Positions 28,251 through 37,565 of a stretch of 64,000 bases of DNA are shown piece after piece. The notes beneath the pieces are model-generated. The model was given only the letters and a program-made list of their open reading frames with translations. It searched no databases and was not told the origin of the DNA. This stretch comes from Micromonospora coriariae (GTDB taxonomy: Bacteria > Actinomycetota > Actinomycetes > Mycobacteriales > Micromonosporaceae): assembly GCF_900091455.1 (NCBI RefSeq), contig NZ_LT607412.1, positions 5,394,001 to 5,458,000 of the forward strand, given 5' to 3'. Each line of letters opens with the position of its first letter. The stretch's first letter is position 1. A program made the position numbers and the translations under genes.

Positions 28251-28604
28251 CTCACCCGGCACAGTCTCTGCCCCTGGGCATGGCGCACACTCCCTCGTTT
28301 CACCACGGAACACTGCATCAGCCGCTCCTGCAACTCACACGGATTGCAGCAAAGAAAGTCGATGCACACCGGCGAAATCGCTGCCTGAAACGTTGCGTCT
28401 TCCTGTTGCCCATCGCAAGCTGATCCCAGCAACGGCGGCCGGTCGGCTCCCCCGAACGGCCGCCGTGCTTCCCCGAACAACCCTCGCTGAGCAGCCGCGA
28501 TGCCGTACCGCTGAGTAAAGCTGCGGTGTCAGGGCGGGGTGGGTCTGCCCGCACGGGATGAGCGGGCAGACCCGCCCTGGCCACGAGCAGGAAGGCGGAC
28601 GGAC
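28251..28604. other. Gene-poor interval between kinase and DivIVA-like gene
   Basis: No convincing coding frame is present. Translations of all frames have an Ala/Pro/Arg-rich shadow composition, and I could not extend the TPR region of the kinase in any frame with confidence. The only clear structure is the strong hairpin at 28530-28579. The interval may hold a decayed 3' end of the kinase gene and the promoter of the following pair. Confidence 0.5.
28530..28579 (+). terminator. Strong GC-rich hairpin, probable terminator
   Basis: Left arm 28530-28552 and right arm 28562-28579 pair with GGGTCTGCCCGC/GCGGGCAGACCC as the inner 12-base stem, a 5-base bulge on the left, and a further stem below it; the loop is nine bases. 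There is no T tract, as is usual in actinomycetes. It sits 26 bases before the DivIVA-like ATG, so it could also act as a leader structure. Confidence 0.5.
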
Positions 28605-28907
28605 ATGAACGCTCGCAACCAGCGACCAACCCCAGTTGGCGGTGGCGCTACCTACCGCTCCGCCGCGTACACCAGCCTGCTGCCGTGGCAGGTCCGCGAG
28701 CGCCGCTTCTCAGCGACCGGGCTCGGGCGTCGCGGTCTGAACCCCGACGACGTCTACGCCTTCCTCGACCGGGTCGCCGTCGACATGGCCGCCGTCTACG
28801 CCGCTCTCGCCGAGAGCCGCCTCGAGACTGTCCGGATCAAAAACGCGCTGCGCCGCTGGCAGACCGACCAGGCCCGTGCCCGCAACGAGCGGGACAACAC
28901 GAGATGA
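28605..28907 (+). CDS. Small DivIVA-domain protein
   Basis: This 100-aa protein starts at ATG 28605 (MNARNQRPTPVGGGATYRSA). The core RRFSATGLGRRGLNPDDVYA then FLDRVAVDMAAVY matches the N-terminal DivIVA domain signature (F-x-xx-RGL-xxx-V-xxFLDxVA), followed by one coiled-coil helix. It lacks the long coiled coil of true DivIVA/Wag31, so it is more likely an adaptor than the polar growth scaffold. Its stop overlaps the next start in ATGA. Similar small DivIVA-domain genes are frequent near actinomycete mobile and regulatory loci; its role here is unknown. Confidence 0.75.
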   Translation: MNARNQRPTPVGGGATYRSAAYTSLLPWQVRERRFSATGLGRRGLNPDDVYAFLDRVAVDMAAVYAALAESRLETVRIKNALRRWQTDQARARNERDNTR

Positions 28908-29155
28908 GCCAGCGGTACGTCATCCACCTGCCCGTGGTTGCCAGCGACCTGTCTGCCGCACAACGCCTGGCCCGGGTCATCGGGCGGTGGATGCTGGTGC
29001 TGCCGATGGCTGACCCGGGGGAGACCACCGTCTCCGAAGAGGACCAGCAGTTCCTCCGGCACCGGGTCTTCTGCGACCTGCGGCTACCTGGCGGCCGGCG
29101 CTGCCTCCTCCGGGACGGCCACGACGGCCCCTGCGCCCGCCGGCTGCGTAGATGA
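28904..29155 (+). CDS. Small Cys/His-rich hypothetical protein
   Basis: This 83-aa protein is coupled to the DivIVA-like gene by a 4-base overlap. Its first half (MSQRYVIHLPVVASDLSAAQ then RVIGRWMLVLPMADPGETTV) is an alpha-beta region. The second half has a possible metal site: VFCDLRLPGGRRC followed by LLRDGHDGPC, that is Cys, Cys, His, Cys in about 25 residues, and an Arg-rich end. A decayed copy of this end lies just downstream at 29160-29256. Function unknown. Confidence 0.6.
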   Translation: MSQRYVIHLPVVASDLSAAQRLARVIGRWMLVLPMADPGETTVSEEDQQFLRHRVFCDLRLPGGRRCLLRDGHDGPCARRLRR

Positions 29156-29159
29156 CCGT

Positions 29160-29256
29160 CCCCGAGAGGGCCGGCAGTTCCTCCGCCACCAGTAGTCGGT
29201 GCCTGGTGCTCCGCGGCCGTCACGATGGCGACTGCTCGCGCCGCCTGCACCGCTGA
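29160..29256 (+). pseudogene. Decayed tandem copy of the 3' end of the Cys/His-rich gene
   Basis: The sequence repeats the preceding gene end in degenerate form: GGCAGTTCCTCCGCCACC parallels CAGCAGTTCCTCCGGCACC at 29046-29064, then, after a deletion and frame change, it reads RCLVLRGRHDGDCSRRLHR and a stop, against RCLLRDGHDGPCARRLRR and a stop in the intact gene. It has no start and is out of frame internally, so it is best seen as a partial tandem duplication. Confidence 0.55.
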
Positions 29257-29351
29257 CACCACCAGATGATCCGTCATCTCAACTGGCCGTTGAGCCGAGT
29301 GCAGTCGTGATCATCAGGCCGCTAACGTGCGCAGCACGGGAGGTGACGGGG

Positions 29352-30194
29352 ATGGCCGCTCGGCGTTGGGACGCCTGGTTCGAGGAGGAGCACCTTGTCC
29401 TCCGGCGATGGCGGTTGCTGCCGTGGCCGAGGACCTACGTCAGGCGGATACCGCTGGCCGCGATCCTCGATATCGGGTCACTCACCGCGGCCGACCACGC
29501 GAAGCGACGCGCGCAACTCACCGTTCAGGACACGTCGGCACCACACCTGACCGAGGTCATCCCGGTCCGGTTCACGTCGGAGCAGTGGGCATTCGCCGGC
29601 TGGTTCATGGGGGAACGGCAAGCGGTCCCGATCGAGCCGCCGCAACCCGGCGCGGGGATGTCCTCGGGAGGGGCGACCTCGCCCCACCCGACTGTCGACG
29701 TGCCGGCACAGTCGCGGCGACGAGTTCAGCCGCCGGCCGCTCTGCAAGCCCATCTCTCGGCCAAGCCGGCCTCGTTCACGCCGTCGTCCAAACCAGCTAC
29801 CCCGTCGACAACTCCGGTGATGCGGGCCGGCGATGGCAAGCGGCCGGTGTGGCTGTGGTCCCAGAACGGGAAGATCCAAGCCTCCCTCGTGCCGGTAGCC
29901 AACGCCTCGCAACACCGGCTGGGCCCCGCCGATGTCGCCCATCTCCTGCTCGCTGACCCATCCAGGGCTATGCCGGCCATCCGTGCGTTGACCGGCCTAG
30001 CCGACAGCCAGCAAGCTCTGGCTCACCTACGGAGCTGGCAGCGGTCAGACCCGGTCGTCGTCAACCTGAGTGCCTCCGACCTCGCGGGGCGGCGGGTCAC
30101 GGAGGCGCTGCAAAAACCGGGCCGGAGCAACCCGGACGGCAGCGTGCGGACCGTGTCCGGCGGCCTTCCGAGCCTCAACAAGCGCCGCCGGTGA
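29352..30194 (+). CDS. Hypothetical protein, DivIVA-associated neighbourhood
   Basis: ATG 29352 is chosen because GGAGGTGA ends six bases upstream; the frame is open further back but not protein-like. The 280-aa product starts with a compact domain (MAARRWDAWFEEEHLVLRRW, TYVRRIPLAAILDIG, EVIPVRFTSEQWAFAGWFMG), then a Pro/Ser/Ala linker (about 105-170), then a second domain beginning KRPVWLWSQNGKIQASLVPV with helices AHLLLADPSRAMPAIRALTG. No signal peptide, membrane helix or catalytic motif is visible. I do not recognise the family. Confidence 0.65.
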   Translation: MAARRWDAWFEEEHLVLRRWRLLPWPRTYVRRIPLAAILDIGSLTAADHAKRRAQLTVQDTSAPHLTEVIPVRFTSEQWAFAGWFMGERQAVPIEPPQPGAGMSSGGATSPHPTVDVPAQSRRRVQPPAALQAHLSAKPASFTPSSKPATPSTTPVMRAGDGKRPVWLWSQNGKIQASLVPVANASQHRLGPADVAHLLLADPSRAMPAIRALTGLADSQQALAHLRSWQRSDPVVVNLSASDLAGRRVTEALQKPGRSNPDGSVRTVSGGLPSLNKRRR

Positions 30195-30205
30195 GCCTGA
30201 GCCAG

Positions 30206-30265
30206 GGAGACGCCGGCCGCGCATGGATAGCGGAGCCGGTCCTCGGAAGCGATGCCGGCGTCTCC
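30206..30265. terminator. Bidirectional hairpin between convergent genes
   Basis: Perfect 12-base arms GGAGACGCCGGC (30206-30217) and GCCGGCGTCTCC (30254-30265) enclose a 36-base spacer. The element lies 12 bases after one gene and 17 bases before the end of the opposing gene, the expected place for a shared terminator. The long spacer makes it weaker than a tight hairpin. Confidence 0.55.
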
Positions 30266-30281
30266 GTCCTTCCTCAGGCGG

Positions 30282-30761
30282 TCACCAGCCGACGCCGATG
30301 CCGTCGAGCAGGTTTATGAGTTCGTCGTCGCGGGTTACCTCGTAACCACGCTCGCGCAGCTCCGCGACCAGTTCAGCCTCGCGGTCGAGCGGAACCTTCA
30401 GGTACTCACCGTCGTGAACCGTGAGCACGACTTCGCCGTACCGGTCCTGCAGGTCCTGCGGCAGCACGTCGAGCGCCCGCGTCGTGACCATTTTGGGCCA
30501 GTCCCCGTCAACGATCGCACCGAGCTCCGTGATGTCGAAGGGCTTGTCGTCGGCGTAGTCGTCCTTCGGCTCGCAGTAGTCAGGGCCGGCCGGGTTCCAC
30601 AGGTGGGTCATCTGCACCTGTCGGGCCTCGCCCCAGGTACGCGCCGAGGCAAGCGCCCTGATCTCCGCGGCCTCCCCGGCGGCGGTAGGGGCGTCGATGA
30701 AGGCGAGGCAGTCGTGATTGGTGGCGTGGCCGTAAACCAGGTGCTGGTGGTGCGTTGTCAT
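30282..30761 (-). CDS. Hypothetical acidic cytoplasmic protein
   Basis: ATG 30761 (MTTHHQHLVYGHATNHDCLA) gives 159 aa; ATG 30770 is possible but adds only three residues. The sequence has an alpha-beta pattern with clear strands (EVVLTVHDGEYLKVPLD) and a C-terminal ELRERGYEVTRDDELINLLD helix-turn. It shows no membrane, signal or metal motif beyond scattered His residues at the N-terminus. It is divergent from the DUF4011 helicase, sharing a 119-base promoter region. I do not recognise it. Confidence 0.65.
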   Translation of the reverse strand: MTTHHQHLVYGHATNHDCLAFIDAPTAAGEAAEIRALASARTWGEARQVQMTHLWNPAGPDYCEPKDDYADDKPFDITELGAIVDGDWPKMVTTRALDVLPQDLQDRYGEVVLTVHDGEYLKVPLDREAELVAELRERGYEVTRDDELINLLDGIGVGW

Positions 30762-30880
30762 GGCGCACATCCTGCCTCAGGCGTACGACAACCAAGATCG
30801 TCTTACGGCCGGGGCCCTCTCCACCGGTCGGTTGACCGCTAGGCTGGCCCTCCCTGGTCTCCCCACCTGGAGAAACGCCC

Positions 30881-33800
30881 ATGTCCGACAGCGTCTTCGC
30901 GCAGTTCACCGCGGACGACGACCAGCTCGAAGTTGGGCTGATCGTGCAGCCGGCGATCAACGCCGCCCTGGTGCACAACCGGGTACCGCTGGTCCGCCAC
31001 CTCACGCTCGTCAACCGTGGCGCGGTGCCGCTGACCGACGTGACGCTGACGCTGGAGCTGCTTGGCCCCGACGGCGCGTTGACCGAGCCGTGGACGCGTA
31101 CGTTGGCTGCGCCGTTGCGGCCCGGGGCGAGCACGAGCTGGGACGACTTCCGGGACTTCACGCCCGATCGTGTGCTGCTGTACCGCACCGACGAGGCGTT
31201 CCCGGTCGACTACACCCTCCGGGTGCAGGCGCAGGAGCAGACACTGCGGCTGGTTGCGCCGTCACGGGTGTTGGCGCACAACGAGTGGTTCAACAGCGCT
31301 GCCCTGTACGACAGCCTGGCGGCCTTCGTGCAGCCGAACACTCGGGCCGTGGAGGCGGTCCTGCGGGCTGCCGCCCAGCTCCTGCTCGCGCGAACCGGCT
31401 CGGGTTCTCTGCAGGGTTATCAGGAGGGTTCCGAGCGGGCGGCGCTGATCGCCGGCGCCGTGTACGAGGCGCTGCGTCAACTCGAGATCACCTACCAGAC
31501 CCTGCCGGCGTCCTTCGAGAACACCGGCCAGAAGGTGCGAACGACAGCGGCGGTTCTAGACGGGCGGCTCGGCAACTGCCTCGACCTGTCCGTCGCGTAC
31601 GCCGCGTGTCTGGAGGCGGCGGGGCTGCACCCGCTCATCTTCATCAGCGCAGGGCACGCCTTCGGCGGCTTCCTGCTGGAGGAGGAACGGCTGGGCTCGG
31701 CGGCGGTGACCGAGACCAACCTGCTGATCTCGATGGTGGACTCGGGCCGGGCCGTGCCGGTCGAGCTGACCCGCATCGGGCCGGGCGCGCAGTCGGCGAC
31801 CTTCACCGAGGCGGTACGCGTCGGGCTCGGCCACTTCCGCGGCGACGGCGAGCGCATGCAGGGCGTCGTCGACGTCCACCTGGCCCATCGCTCGGGGATC
31901 CGCCCGCTGCCGTCGGCCGACGAACTGGTCACCACGCCGCTGGTCACGGAAGCGACCGCCGACGCAGGAGTGTCCCTCGACCTTCCGCCCGGCGTCGCCG
32001 CCGCGAAGCTGCGCCAGTTTGCCGACGAGGGCGAGGAGGTGCCGCAGCAGTCCGACGGGTCGCCGGCGCGCGTCCAGCAGTGGAAGAAGTCGCTGCTCGA
32101 CCTGAGCCTGCGTAACCCCCTGCTCAACCTGCCCAAGCGTGGCCGTGGCCTGGACCTGCACGTGCCGGCGGGTGCGCTGGCCCTGCTCGACGACCTCATC
32201 CACGATGGCCGTCAGGTGCAGGTCATCCCGCAGGACGACATCAGCCACGTCCACGAGTTGGCCGGGGCGCGCCGGGCGCAGGACCTCGACGCCGAGATTC
32301 TTACCCGGGAGCTGCGTACCGACCGGCGGGTCTACGGCGCGGTCACCGACGCCCGCTACAAGACCGCGATGCGTGCGCTGCAGCGCGAGGCGCGCACGAT
32401 GGAGCAGGAGACCGGCAGCAACTACCTCTACCTGACCATCGGCACCCTGGTCCACACGAAGACGACCGGGGGAGAGGCGTTCGCGCCGCTGTTCCTCCTC
32501 CCGGTGCGCATCGAGGGTGGCAGCGGCCGTCGCCCGTACGCGATGGTCATCGACGGCACCGAGGTCGCCAGCCCGAACCACTGCCTGATCGAGTGGTTGC
32601 GGGTCAAGCACAGCGTCCGCATTCCGGAGCTGGAGCGGCCGGTCCTCGACGAACACGGCATCGACATCGCCAAGACCCTGGCCGCGATCAACACCGGCCT
32701 GCTCGACAACCGGCTCAACTACCGCATCGACGAGACCGCCAGCCTTCGACTGCTGCAGTTCTCCACCTTCCAGATGTGGCGGGACCTCACCGACCACTGG
32801 CCCCGGTTCATGGAGAACCCGGTCGTCCGGCATCTGGTCGAGTCCTCCGGCGCCACGTTCGACGATCCCGCCCGCCCGGAGCACGACGTCGAGATCGCTG
32901 TCGACGAGGCCGACCTGCACCTGCCCATCCCCGCCGACGGGTCGCAGATGCAGGCCATCGTGCGCGCCGAGCGGGGCCACTCCTTCGTCCTAGAGGGACC
33001 GCCGGGCACCGGTAAGTCCCAGACGATCACCAACATGATCGCCCGGGCGGTCAGCGCGGGCCGGTCGGTGCTGTTCGTCGCCGAGAAGCAGGCCGCGCTG
33101 GAGGTGGTGAAGCGCCGCCTCAAGCAGATCGGCCTCGGGCCGTTCGCGCTCGACCTGCACGGGCGCAAGCAGTCCCTCAACGCGATCCGCCAGCAGCTGC
33201 GCGACGCGCTCGACCAGTACGACCAGGGCGGCGACGGCACGTGGACGGCCGTCGAGACGGCCTACCGGACGCGGCTCGCCCCGCTGACCGAGTACCCGGC
33301 TCAGGTGCACACCACCAACCCCGTCGGGATGTCGCTCTGGTCGGCCTACGAGCAGACCCTGGCGTACGGGGACGGCCCGGTCGCCCCGATTCCGGTGGCC
33401 TATCTGCATGCACCCGCCCAGGCACGCGCGCAGGTCGAGACGACCCTGCGGGAGTTCCCGGCGGCCGCACGATCGGCCCGACTCCGGGCCGCGCACCCGT
33501 GGGCGCTCAGCGGCTGCCGCACCCTCGACGGGCTGCACGGCGCCGCAGTCACCGAGATCGCCGGTGAACTCGAACGCCTCCGTGCCGACCTCGCCGCCCA
33601 CCCGCACCTGGTCGAGTTGCTGCGGACGCTGCCCGCCCCGGAAACCGTGAGCGAGCTGCAGGCGGGCGCCTGGCTCGCCGTACGCGGACTGCTGCCGGAC
33701 CGGCAGACCACCCTGCACGCCAGCGACCGACGGTGGGACGAGGCGGTGGCCCGGCTCCAGGCGGACCTGGCGGCCTTCCGGCAGGGCTTCGCCGGTGAGC

Positions 33801-36800
33801 TGGCCACCTTCCGGCCGGACGTGTTCGCTCGACCGGAGCTGACCGCCTGGCACGGTGAGGCCCAGGAGGCGGCGAAGAAGCTGCTCGGCAAGCGTAAGCG
33901 TCGGCAGGCCATCGTGGATCGGCTGGCGGTGCACCTGGTTGCCGGTGCGACGCTCGACGTCGAGCGGGTGGAGGTTGCCACCGGTCGGCTGGTGGCCGCC
34001 CAGGCGCAGGCGGCGGCCCTCTACCAGCATTTTGCGGCGGTGGGCGGGCTGCGGCTGTCGCAGTGGCAGCCCACCGACCCCAACGCGCAGGAGCGGCTGA
34101 CCGAAGCGATCGAGGCGACCAGGGTCGGCCGGACGCTCCTGGCCCGGCACCCGCAGGCCTGGGAGCTGTTTCACGGCGGGTTCACCGATGTGGACGCGGT
34201 GCTCCTCGACCGGTTCGCCTCGCGGTGGCGGGCCTGGCGCGGGGTGTTGCGCTCCGGCGGGTCGGAGCTGACCCTGTGGGCCGCCGGTTCGCACTGGGTC
34301 GACGCCTGGCAGCGCGACGGCGTGGCCTGGCTGCACGAGTTGCAGAGCGAGGAACTGTTCCCGCTGCGCCGATGGGCGACCGTCCTGGCCCACGCCGACG
34401 TGCTCGCCTCGGCCGGTCTCACCGACTATCGGGACCAGTTGCTGCACGCCGAGGTGCCCGGGCACCTCGCCGAGGAGGTCTACCGGCGGGGCGTCGCGGC
34501 GGCGTCGCTCGCCGAGCGGGTACGCGCCGGCGGCCTGCAGTACTTCGACCCGGAGCTGCACGACGACGAGATCAGCCAGTTCGAGGCGGCCGCCGGTGAG
34601 CTGCGGTCCGCCCTGCCAGCGCAGCTGCCGTCAGTGCTGGTCCGCCGTCGCCCCTTCAGCCCGACCGACCGGCGCGGCCGCTTCGCCGACTTCGCCGCGG
34701 AGCTACGCCGCAAGCGGGGTGGAAGGTCCTTCCGGGAGCTGTTCGAGCTGTACCCGGACGCCGTGCTGGCGCTGACCCCGTGCGTGCTGGTCAGCCCCGC
34801 TTCGGCGGCGAATTTCCTGGCACCGGGGAGTCAGCGCTTCGACCTGGTCATCTTCGACGAGGCGTCGCAGATCCGCGTGGCCGAGGCGATCGGCGCGATG
34901 GGTCGCGGCACCGCCGTCGTGGTGGTCGGCGACTCCCGGCAGATGCCGCCGAGCAGCATCATGCAGGCCAGCCACACGGCCGACGAGGCCGACGAGGGCA
35001 ACGGCCCGGTGCCGGAGGACCTGGAAAGCATTCTCAGCGAGGCCGTCGAATCGGGACTGCCGCAACGATGGCTCTCCTGGCACTACCGCAGCCACGACGA
35101 GTCACTCATCGCCTTCTCCAACCGCTACTACTACGACAACAAGCTCTCCAGCCTCCCGTCGCCCGGTGCCACCAGCTCTGCCGGCGTCAGCTGGCGGCGC
35201 GTCGACGGCCAGTACGACCGGGGCGGCTCCCGCACCAACGAGGTCGAGGCGCGCGCGATCCTCGCGGACATCACCCGAAGGCTGCACGACCCGGCGAACG
35301 CCACCCAGTCCATCGGCGTGGTCACCTTCAACATCCAGCAGCGGGACCTCATCCTCAACCTGCTGGAGGAGAGCAGCGATCCGATCATCCGCGAGCACCT
35401 CTCCGGAGCGGTCCCGGAGCCGATCTTCGTCAAGAACCTGGAGAACGTGCAGGGCGACGAGCGGGACATCGTCCTGTTCTCCCTGGCCTTCTCCACCAAC
35501 CCGGAGACCGGCCAGCTTCCGCTGAACTTCGGTCCACTCAGCCAGGCCGGCGGCGAGCGGCGGCTCAACGTGGCCATCACCCGGGCCCGCCGCCAGGTCG
35601 TCCTGTACTCCTCCTTCGACCCGTCGGATATCGACCTGTCCCGCACCTCCGCGCTGGGCACCCAGCACCTGCGGGCGTACTGCGAAATGGCCGCCGCCGG
35701 TGCAGATCGCCTGGGCGACCTGGCTACCGACCGAGCCGAGCGACGCAGCCGGATCCGCGACGAGGTGGCCGCGGCGCTGCGCGAACGCGGCCACGAGGTC
35801 CGGACCTCACACGGCCTTTCCGACTTCACAGTGGATCTCGCCGTACGCAGGCCGGGGGCGCCACGGTGGCAGGTGGCCGTCATGCTCGACGGCCCCGACT
35901 GGAGCGCCCGCCCGACGGTGGCCGACCGGGACTCCGCGCCAACGCTCCTCCGGTCGATCATGGGCTGGCCGGAGGTCGTGCGGTTCTGGCTGCCGGCGTG
36001 GATCCACGACCGGTCGGCCCTGCTCGACCGGGTCGACGAAGCGGTCACCCGAGCCGAGGTCCCCGCCACCGCCGAACCGACGACGGCGGAGTCCGTCGCG
36101 CCGCACGGCGACGTCGAACTGCCGCAGCCGCGCTCCGCGGCGGACGTCGAGCTCTCACCGTCGGACCCCACGCCGGACGCCGAGGTTCCGCAGCCGCTCA
36201 TCAGGGCGGATGATGACTTCCGCGCCGGCGCGTCGCCGGCACCGGTCACCGCTCTCGCCGCTCCGAGCGTGCCGACCATAGTGCCGGCCACGACAGCGAC
36301 GGGCACCATCACGATGGGTCCGTTCGTTCCGTACGTCCCGACTGCGCTCGGCGACCAGGCCGACCTGGATCTGCTCGCAACCGACCAGCGGGTGCGCGGT
36401 CTGATGCGCAACGCGCTCCGCGAGATCATCGAGGCCGAGGGGCCCATCGAGCAGCACCGGCTCGCCCGCCTTGCCCTCGCCCGGTTCGGCTTCCTCCGAA
36501 CCAGGGAGGACCGCCGCAACGCCGTGCTGGCGCTGGTCGGCTCCCGCCGGCTGTACACGCACCCGACCGTGAGCCGGTACGCCTGGCCCGATGGGACTGA
36601 CCCGCAGACGTACCGCGCGTACCGGGTCACCCAGGCGAGCAACGATCGGGCGTTCGAGGAGGTGCCGCCCGAGGAGGTGGCCAATGCCTTCGTGCACGTG
36701 CTGCAGGACGTACCGAGCATGGACGAGGAGCGGCTGCTGCGCGCCGGCCTGGAGCGGCTCGGCTACCGTCGGCGCACCGACAAGATCGACAAGCTGCTCC

Positions 36801-36874
36801 GGTACGGGCTGCACGTCGCCGTGACCAGCGGTCGCCTTCGCTTCGACCAGGAGGGACGCCTGACCCTCGGGTGA
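30881..36874 (+). CDS. Transglutaminase-like / DUF4011 / SF1 helicase / MTES_1575-like / DUF3320 protein
   Basis: This 1,997-aa protein has a multi-domain plan known from defence islands. Near 228-262 is a transglutaminase-like fold (RLGNCLDLSVAYAACLEAAG, FISAGHAFGGFLL) with candidate Cys and His. DUF4011 starts near 398 (QQWKKSLLDLSLRNPLLNL). Walker A GPPGTGKSQ lies near 706-714, DEASQIRVAEAIG near 1325, SWHYRSHDESLIAFSN near 1395, NVQGDERDIVLFSLAF and RRLNVAITRARRQ near 1560. A Vsr-like MTES_1575 domain follows (about 1624-1720), in which the usual acidic IECDG position reads VMLDG. DUF3320 (about 1835-1900) and a helical end close it. It stands alone on its strand with its own promoter. 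Confidence 0.9.
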   Translation: MSDSVFAQFTADDDQLEVGLIVQPAINAALVHNRVPLVRHLTLVNRGAVPLTDVTLTLELLGPDGALTEPWTRTLAAPLRPGASTSWDDFRDFTPDRVLLYRTDEAFPVDYTLRVQAQEQTLRLVAPSRVLAHNEWFNSAALYDSLAAFVQPNTRAVEAVLRAAAQLLLARTGSGSLQGYQEGSERAALIAGAVYEALRQLEITYQTLPASFENTGQKVRTTAAVLDGRLGNCLDLSVAYAACLEAAGLHPLIFISAGHAFGGFLLEEERLGSAAVTETNLLISMVDSGRAVPVELTRIGPGAQSATFTEAVRVGLGHFRGDGERMQGVVDVHLAHRSGIRPLPSADELVTTPLVTEATADAGVSLDLPPGVAAAKLRQFADEGEEVPQQSDGSPARVQQWKKSLLDLSLRNPLLNLPKRGRGLDLHVPAGALALLDDLIHDGRQVQVIPQDDISHVHELAGARRAQDLDAEILTRELRTDRRVYGAVTDARYKTAMRALQREARTMEQETGSNYLYLTIGTLVHTKTTGGEAFAPLFLLPVRIEGGSGRRPYAMVIDGTEVASPNHCLIEWLRVKHSVRIPELERPVLDEHGIDIAKTLAAINTGLLDNRLNYRIDETASLRLLQFSTFQMWRDLTDHWPRFMENPVVRHLVESSGATFDDPARPEHDVEIAVDEADLHLPIPADGSQMQAIVRAERGHSFVLEGPPGTGKSQTITNMIARAVSAGRSVLFVAEKQAALEVVKRRLKQIGLGPFALDLHGRKQSLNAIRQQLRDALDQYDQGGDGTWTAVETAYRTRLAPLTEYPAQVHTTNPVGMSLWSAYEQTLAYGDGPVAPIPVAYLHAPAQARAQVETTLREFPAAARSARLRAAHPWALSGCRTLDGLHGAAVTEIAGELERLRADLAAHPHLVELLRTLPAPETVSELQAGAWLAVRGLLPDRQTTLHASDRRWDEAVARLQADLAAFRQGFAGELATFRPDVFARPELTAWHGEAQEAAKKLLGKRKRRQAIVDRLAVHLVAGATLDVERVEVATGRLVAAQAQAAALYQHFAAVGGLRLSQWQPTDPNAQERLTEAIEATRVGRTLLARHPQAWELFHGGFTDVDAVLLDRFASRWRAWRGVLRSGGSELTLWAAGSHWVDAWQRDGVAWLHELQSEELFPLRRWATVLAHADVLASAGLTDYRDQLLHAEVPGHLAEEVYRRGVAAASLAERVRAGGLQYFDPELHDDEISQFEAAAGELRSALPAQLPSVLVRRRPFSPTDRRGRFADFAAELRRKRGGRSFRELFELYPDAVLALTPCVLVSPASAANFLAPGSQRFDLVIFDEASQIRVAEAIGAMGRGTAVVVVGDSRQMPPSSIMQASHTADEADEGNGPVPEDLESILSEAVESGLPQRWLSWHYRSHDESLIAFSNRYYYDNKLSSLPSPGATSSAGVSWRRVDGQYDRGGSRTNEVEARAILADITRRLHDPANATQSIGVVTFNIQQRDLILNLLEESSDPIIREHLSGAVPEPIFVKNLENVQGDERDIVLFSLAFSTNPETGQLPLNFGPLSQAGGERRLNVAITRARRQVVLYSSFDPSDIDLSRTSALGTQHLRAYCEMAAAGADRLGDLATDRAERRSRIRDEVAAALRERGHEVRTSHGLSDFTVDLAVRRPGAPRWQVAVMLDGPDWSARPTVADRDSAPTLLRSIMGWPEVVRFWLPAWIHDRSALLDRVDEAVTRAEVPATAEPTTAESVAPHGDVELPQPRSAADVELSPSDPTPDAEVPQPLIRADDDFRAGASPAPVTALAAPSVPTIVPATTATGTITMGPFVPYVPTALGDQADLDLLATDQRVRGLMRNALREIIEAEGPIEQHRLARLALARFGFLRTREDRRNAVLALVGSRRLYTHPTVSRYAWPDGTDPQTYRAYRVTQASNDRAFEEVPPEEVANAFVHVLQDVPSMDEERLLRAGLERLGYRRRTDKIDKLLRYGLHVAVTSGRLRFDQEGRLTLG

Positions 36875-37100
36875 CGAGCTTCGCCAGGGTGGGGGGTCGC
36901 CCGAATGTCGAGGATGTCGCCGTAGCGCGCCTTGGTTATTCGCCCGATGGGGATGAGGCGGGGTCACCCCCCGTCCCGGGAAGCTGTCGAGGTAGCAGTT
37001 CGCTCGGCGCCCGAGAGGTGAAGTGTGCCATCGCGGCGCATTGAGGTCAGGGGTTCGTAACTGGCGGTTCGACGGCGATCGGGCCGGAGAGGAGAATCAG

Positions 37101-37517
37101 GTGGAATACGAGGATTTCATCAACGCAGTGGCCACGCGGGCGAAGGTGTCGACCGATCAGGCGGCGACACTCACCGGCGCCACGTTGCAGACGTTGGCGG
37201 ATCGGATCAGCGCCGGCCAGGCAGAGGACCTTGCCTACCAGCTTCCCGATGGGCTTGACGATCACTTGCGCAAACCGCCCCCGCACAGAAGGCAGGAACA
37301 TGCCCAGTCGTTCGGGCTCGATGAGTTCGTGCGGCGGGTGGCGGATCGTCCGGCCGTCGACCGTTCGCTCGCCGCTGCCGGGGTCGGCGCGGTGCTCACC
37401 ACGCTCCGTGAGGCTGTTTCCCGTGACGAGTTCGAGGACGCGATGGCCCAGCTTCCGAAGGAGTTCCGGCAGGTGATGGAACCGGTGGGTGCCGGTCGCG
37501 GGCAGCGCCGCGGGTAG
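37101..37517 (+). CDS. DUF2267 protein, paralogue 1
   Basis: This 138-aa protein starts at GTG 37101 with AGGAG seven bases upstream. It has the two-half DUF2267 pattern: a helical unit VEYEDFINAVATRAKVSTDQ then TLQTLADRISAGQAEDLAYQ, and a second unit beginning FGLDEFVRRVADRPAVDR and ending in AVSRDEFEDAMAQLPKEF. The same layout recurs in the next gene, so they are tandem duplicates. DUF2267 proteins are small cytoplasmic helical proteins, often linked to stress in actinomycetes, with no defined activity. Confidence 0.88.
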   Translation: MEYEDFINAVATRAKVSTDQAATLTGATLQTLADRISAGQAEDLAYQLPDGLDDHLRKPPPHRRQEHAQSFGLDEFVRRVADRPAVDRSLAAAGVGAVLTTLREAVSRDEFEDAMAQLPKEFRQVMEPVGAGRGQRRG

Positions 37518-37565
37518 CACGGACGGACGCCGCGCCGCACTCCGACTGGTCCGGAAGGAGAACTG

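Noticed and set aside
28162..28518. 118-residue plus-strand frame after the second kinase
   Set aside because: Low-complexity Ser/Arg/Pro/Thr composition, no ribosome site and overlap with the kinase end.
1..36874. BREX or Pgl system
   Set aside because: Kinase and methylase genes recall Pgl, but no PglZ phosphatase-like gene, PglY ATPase or BrxC was seen.
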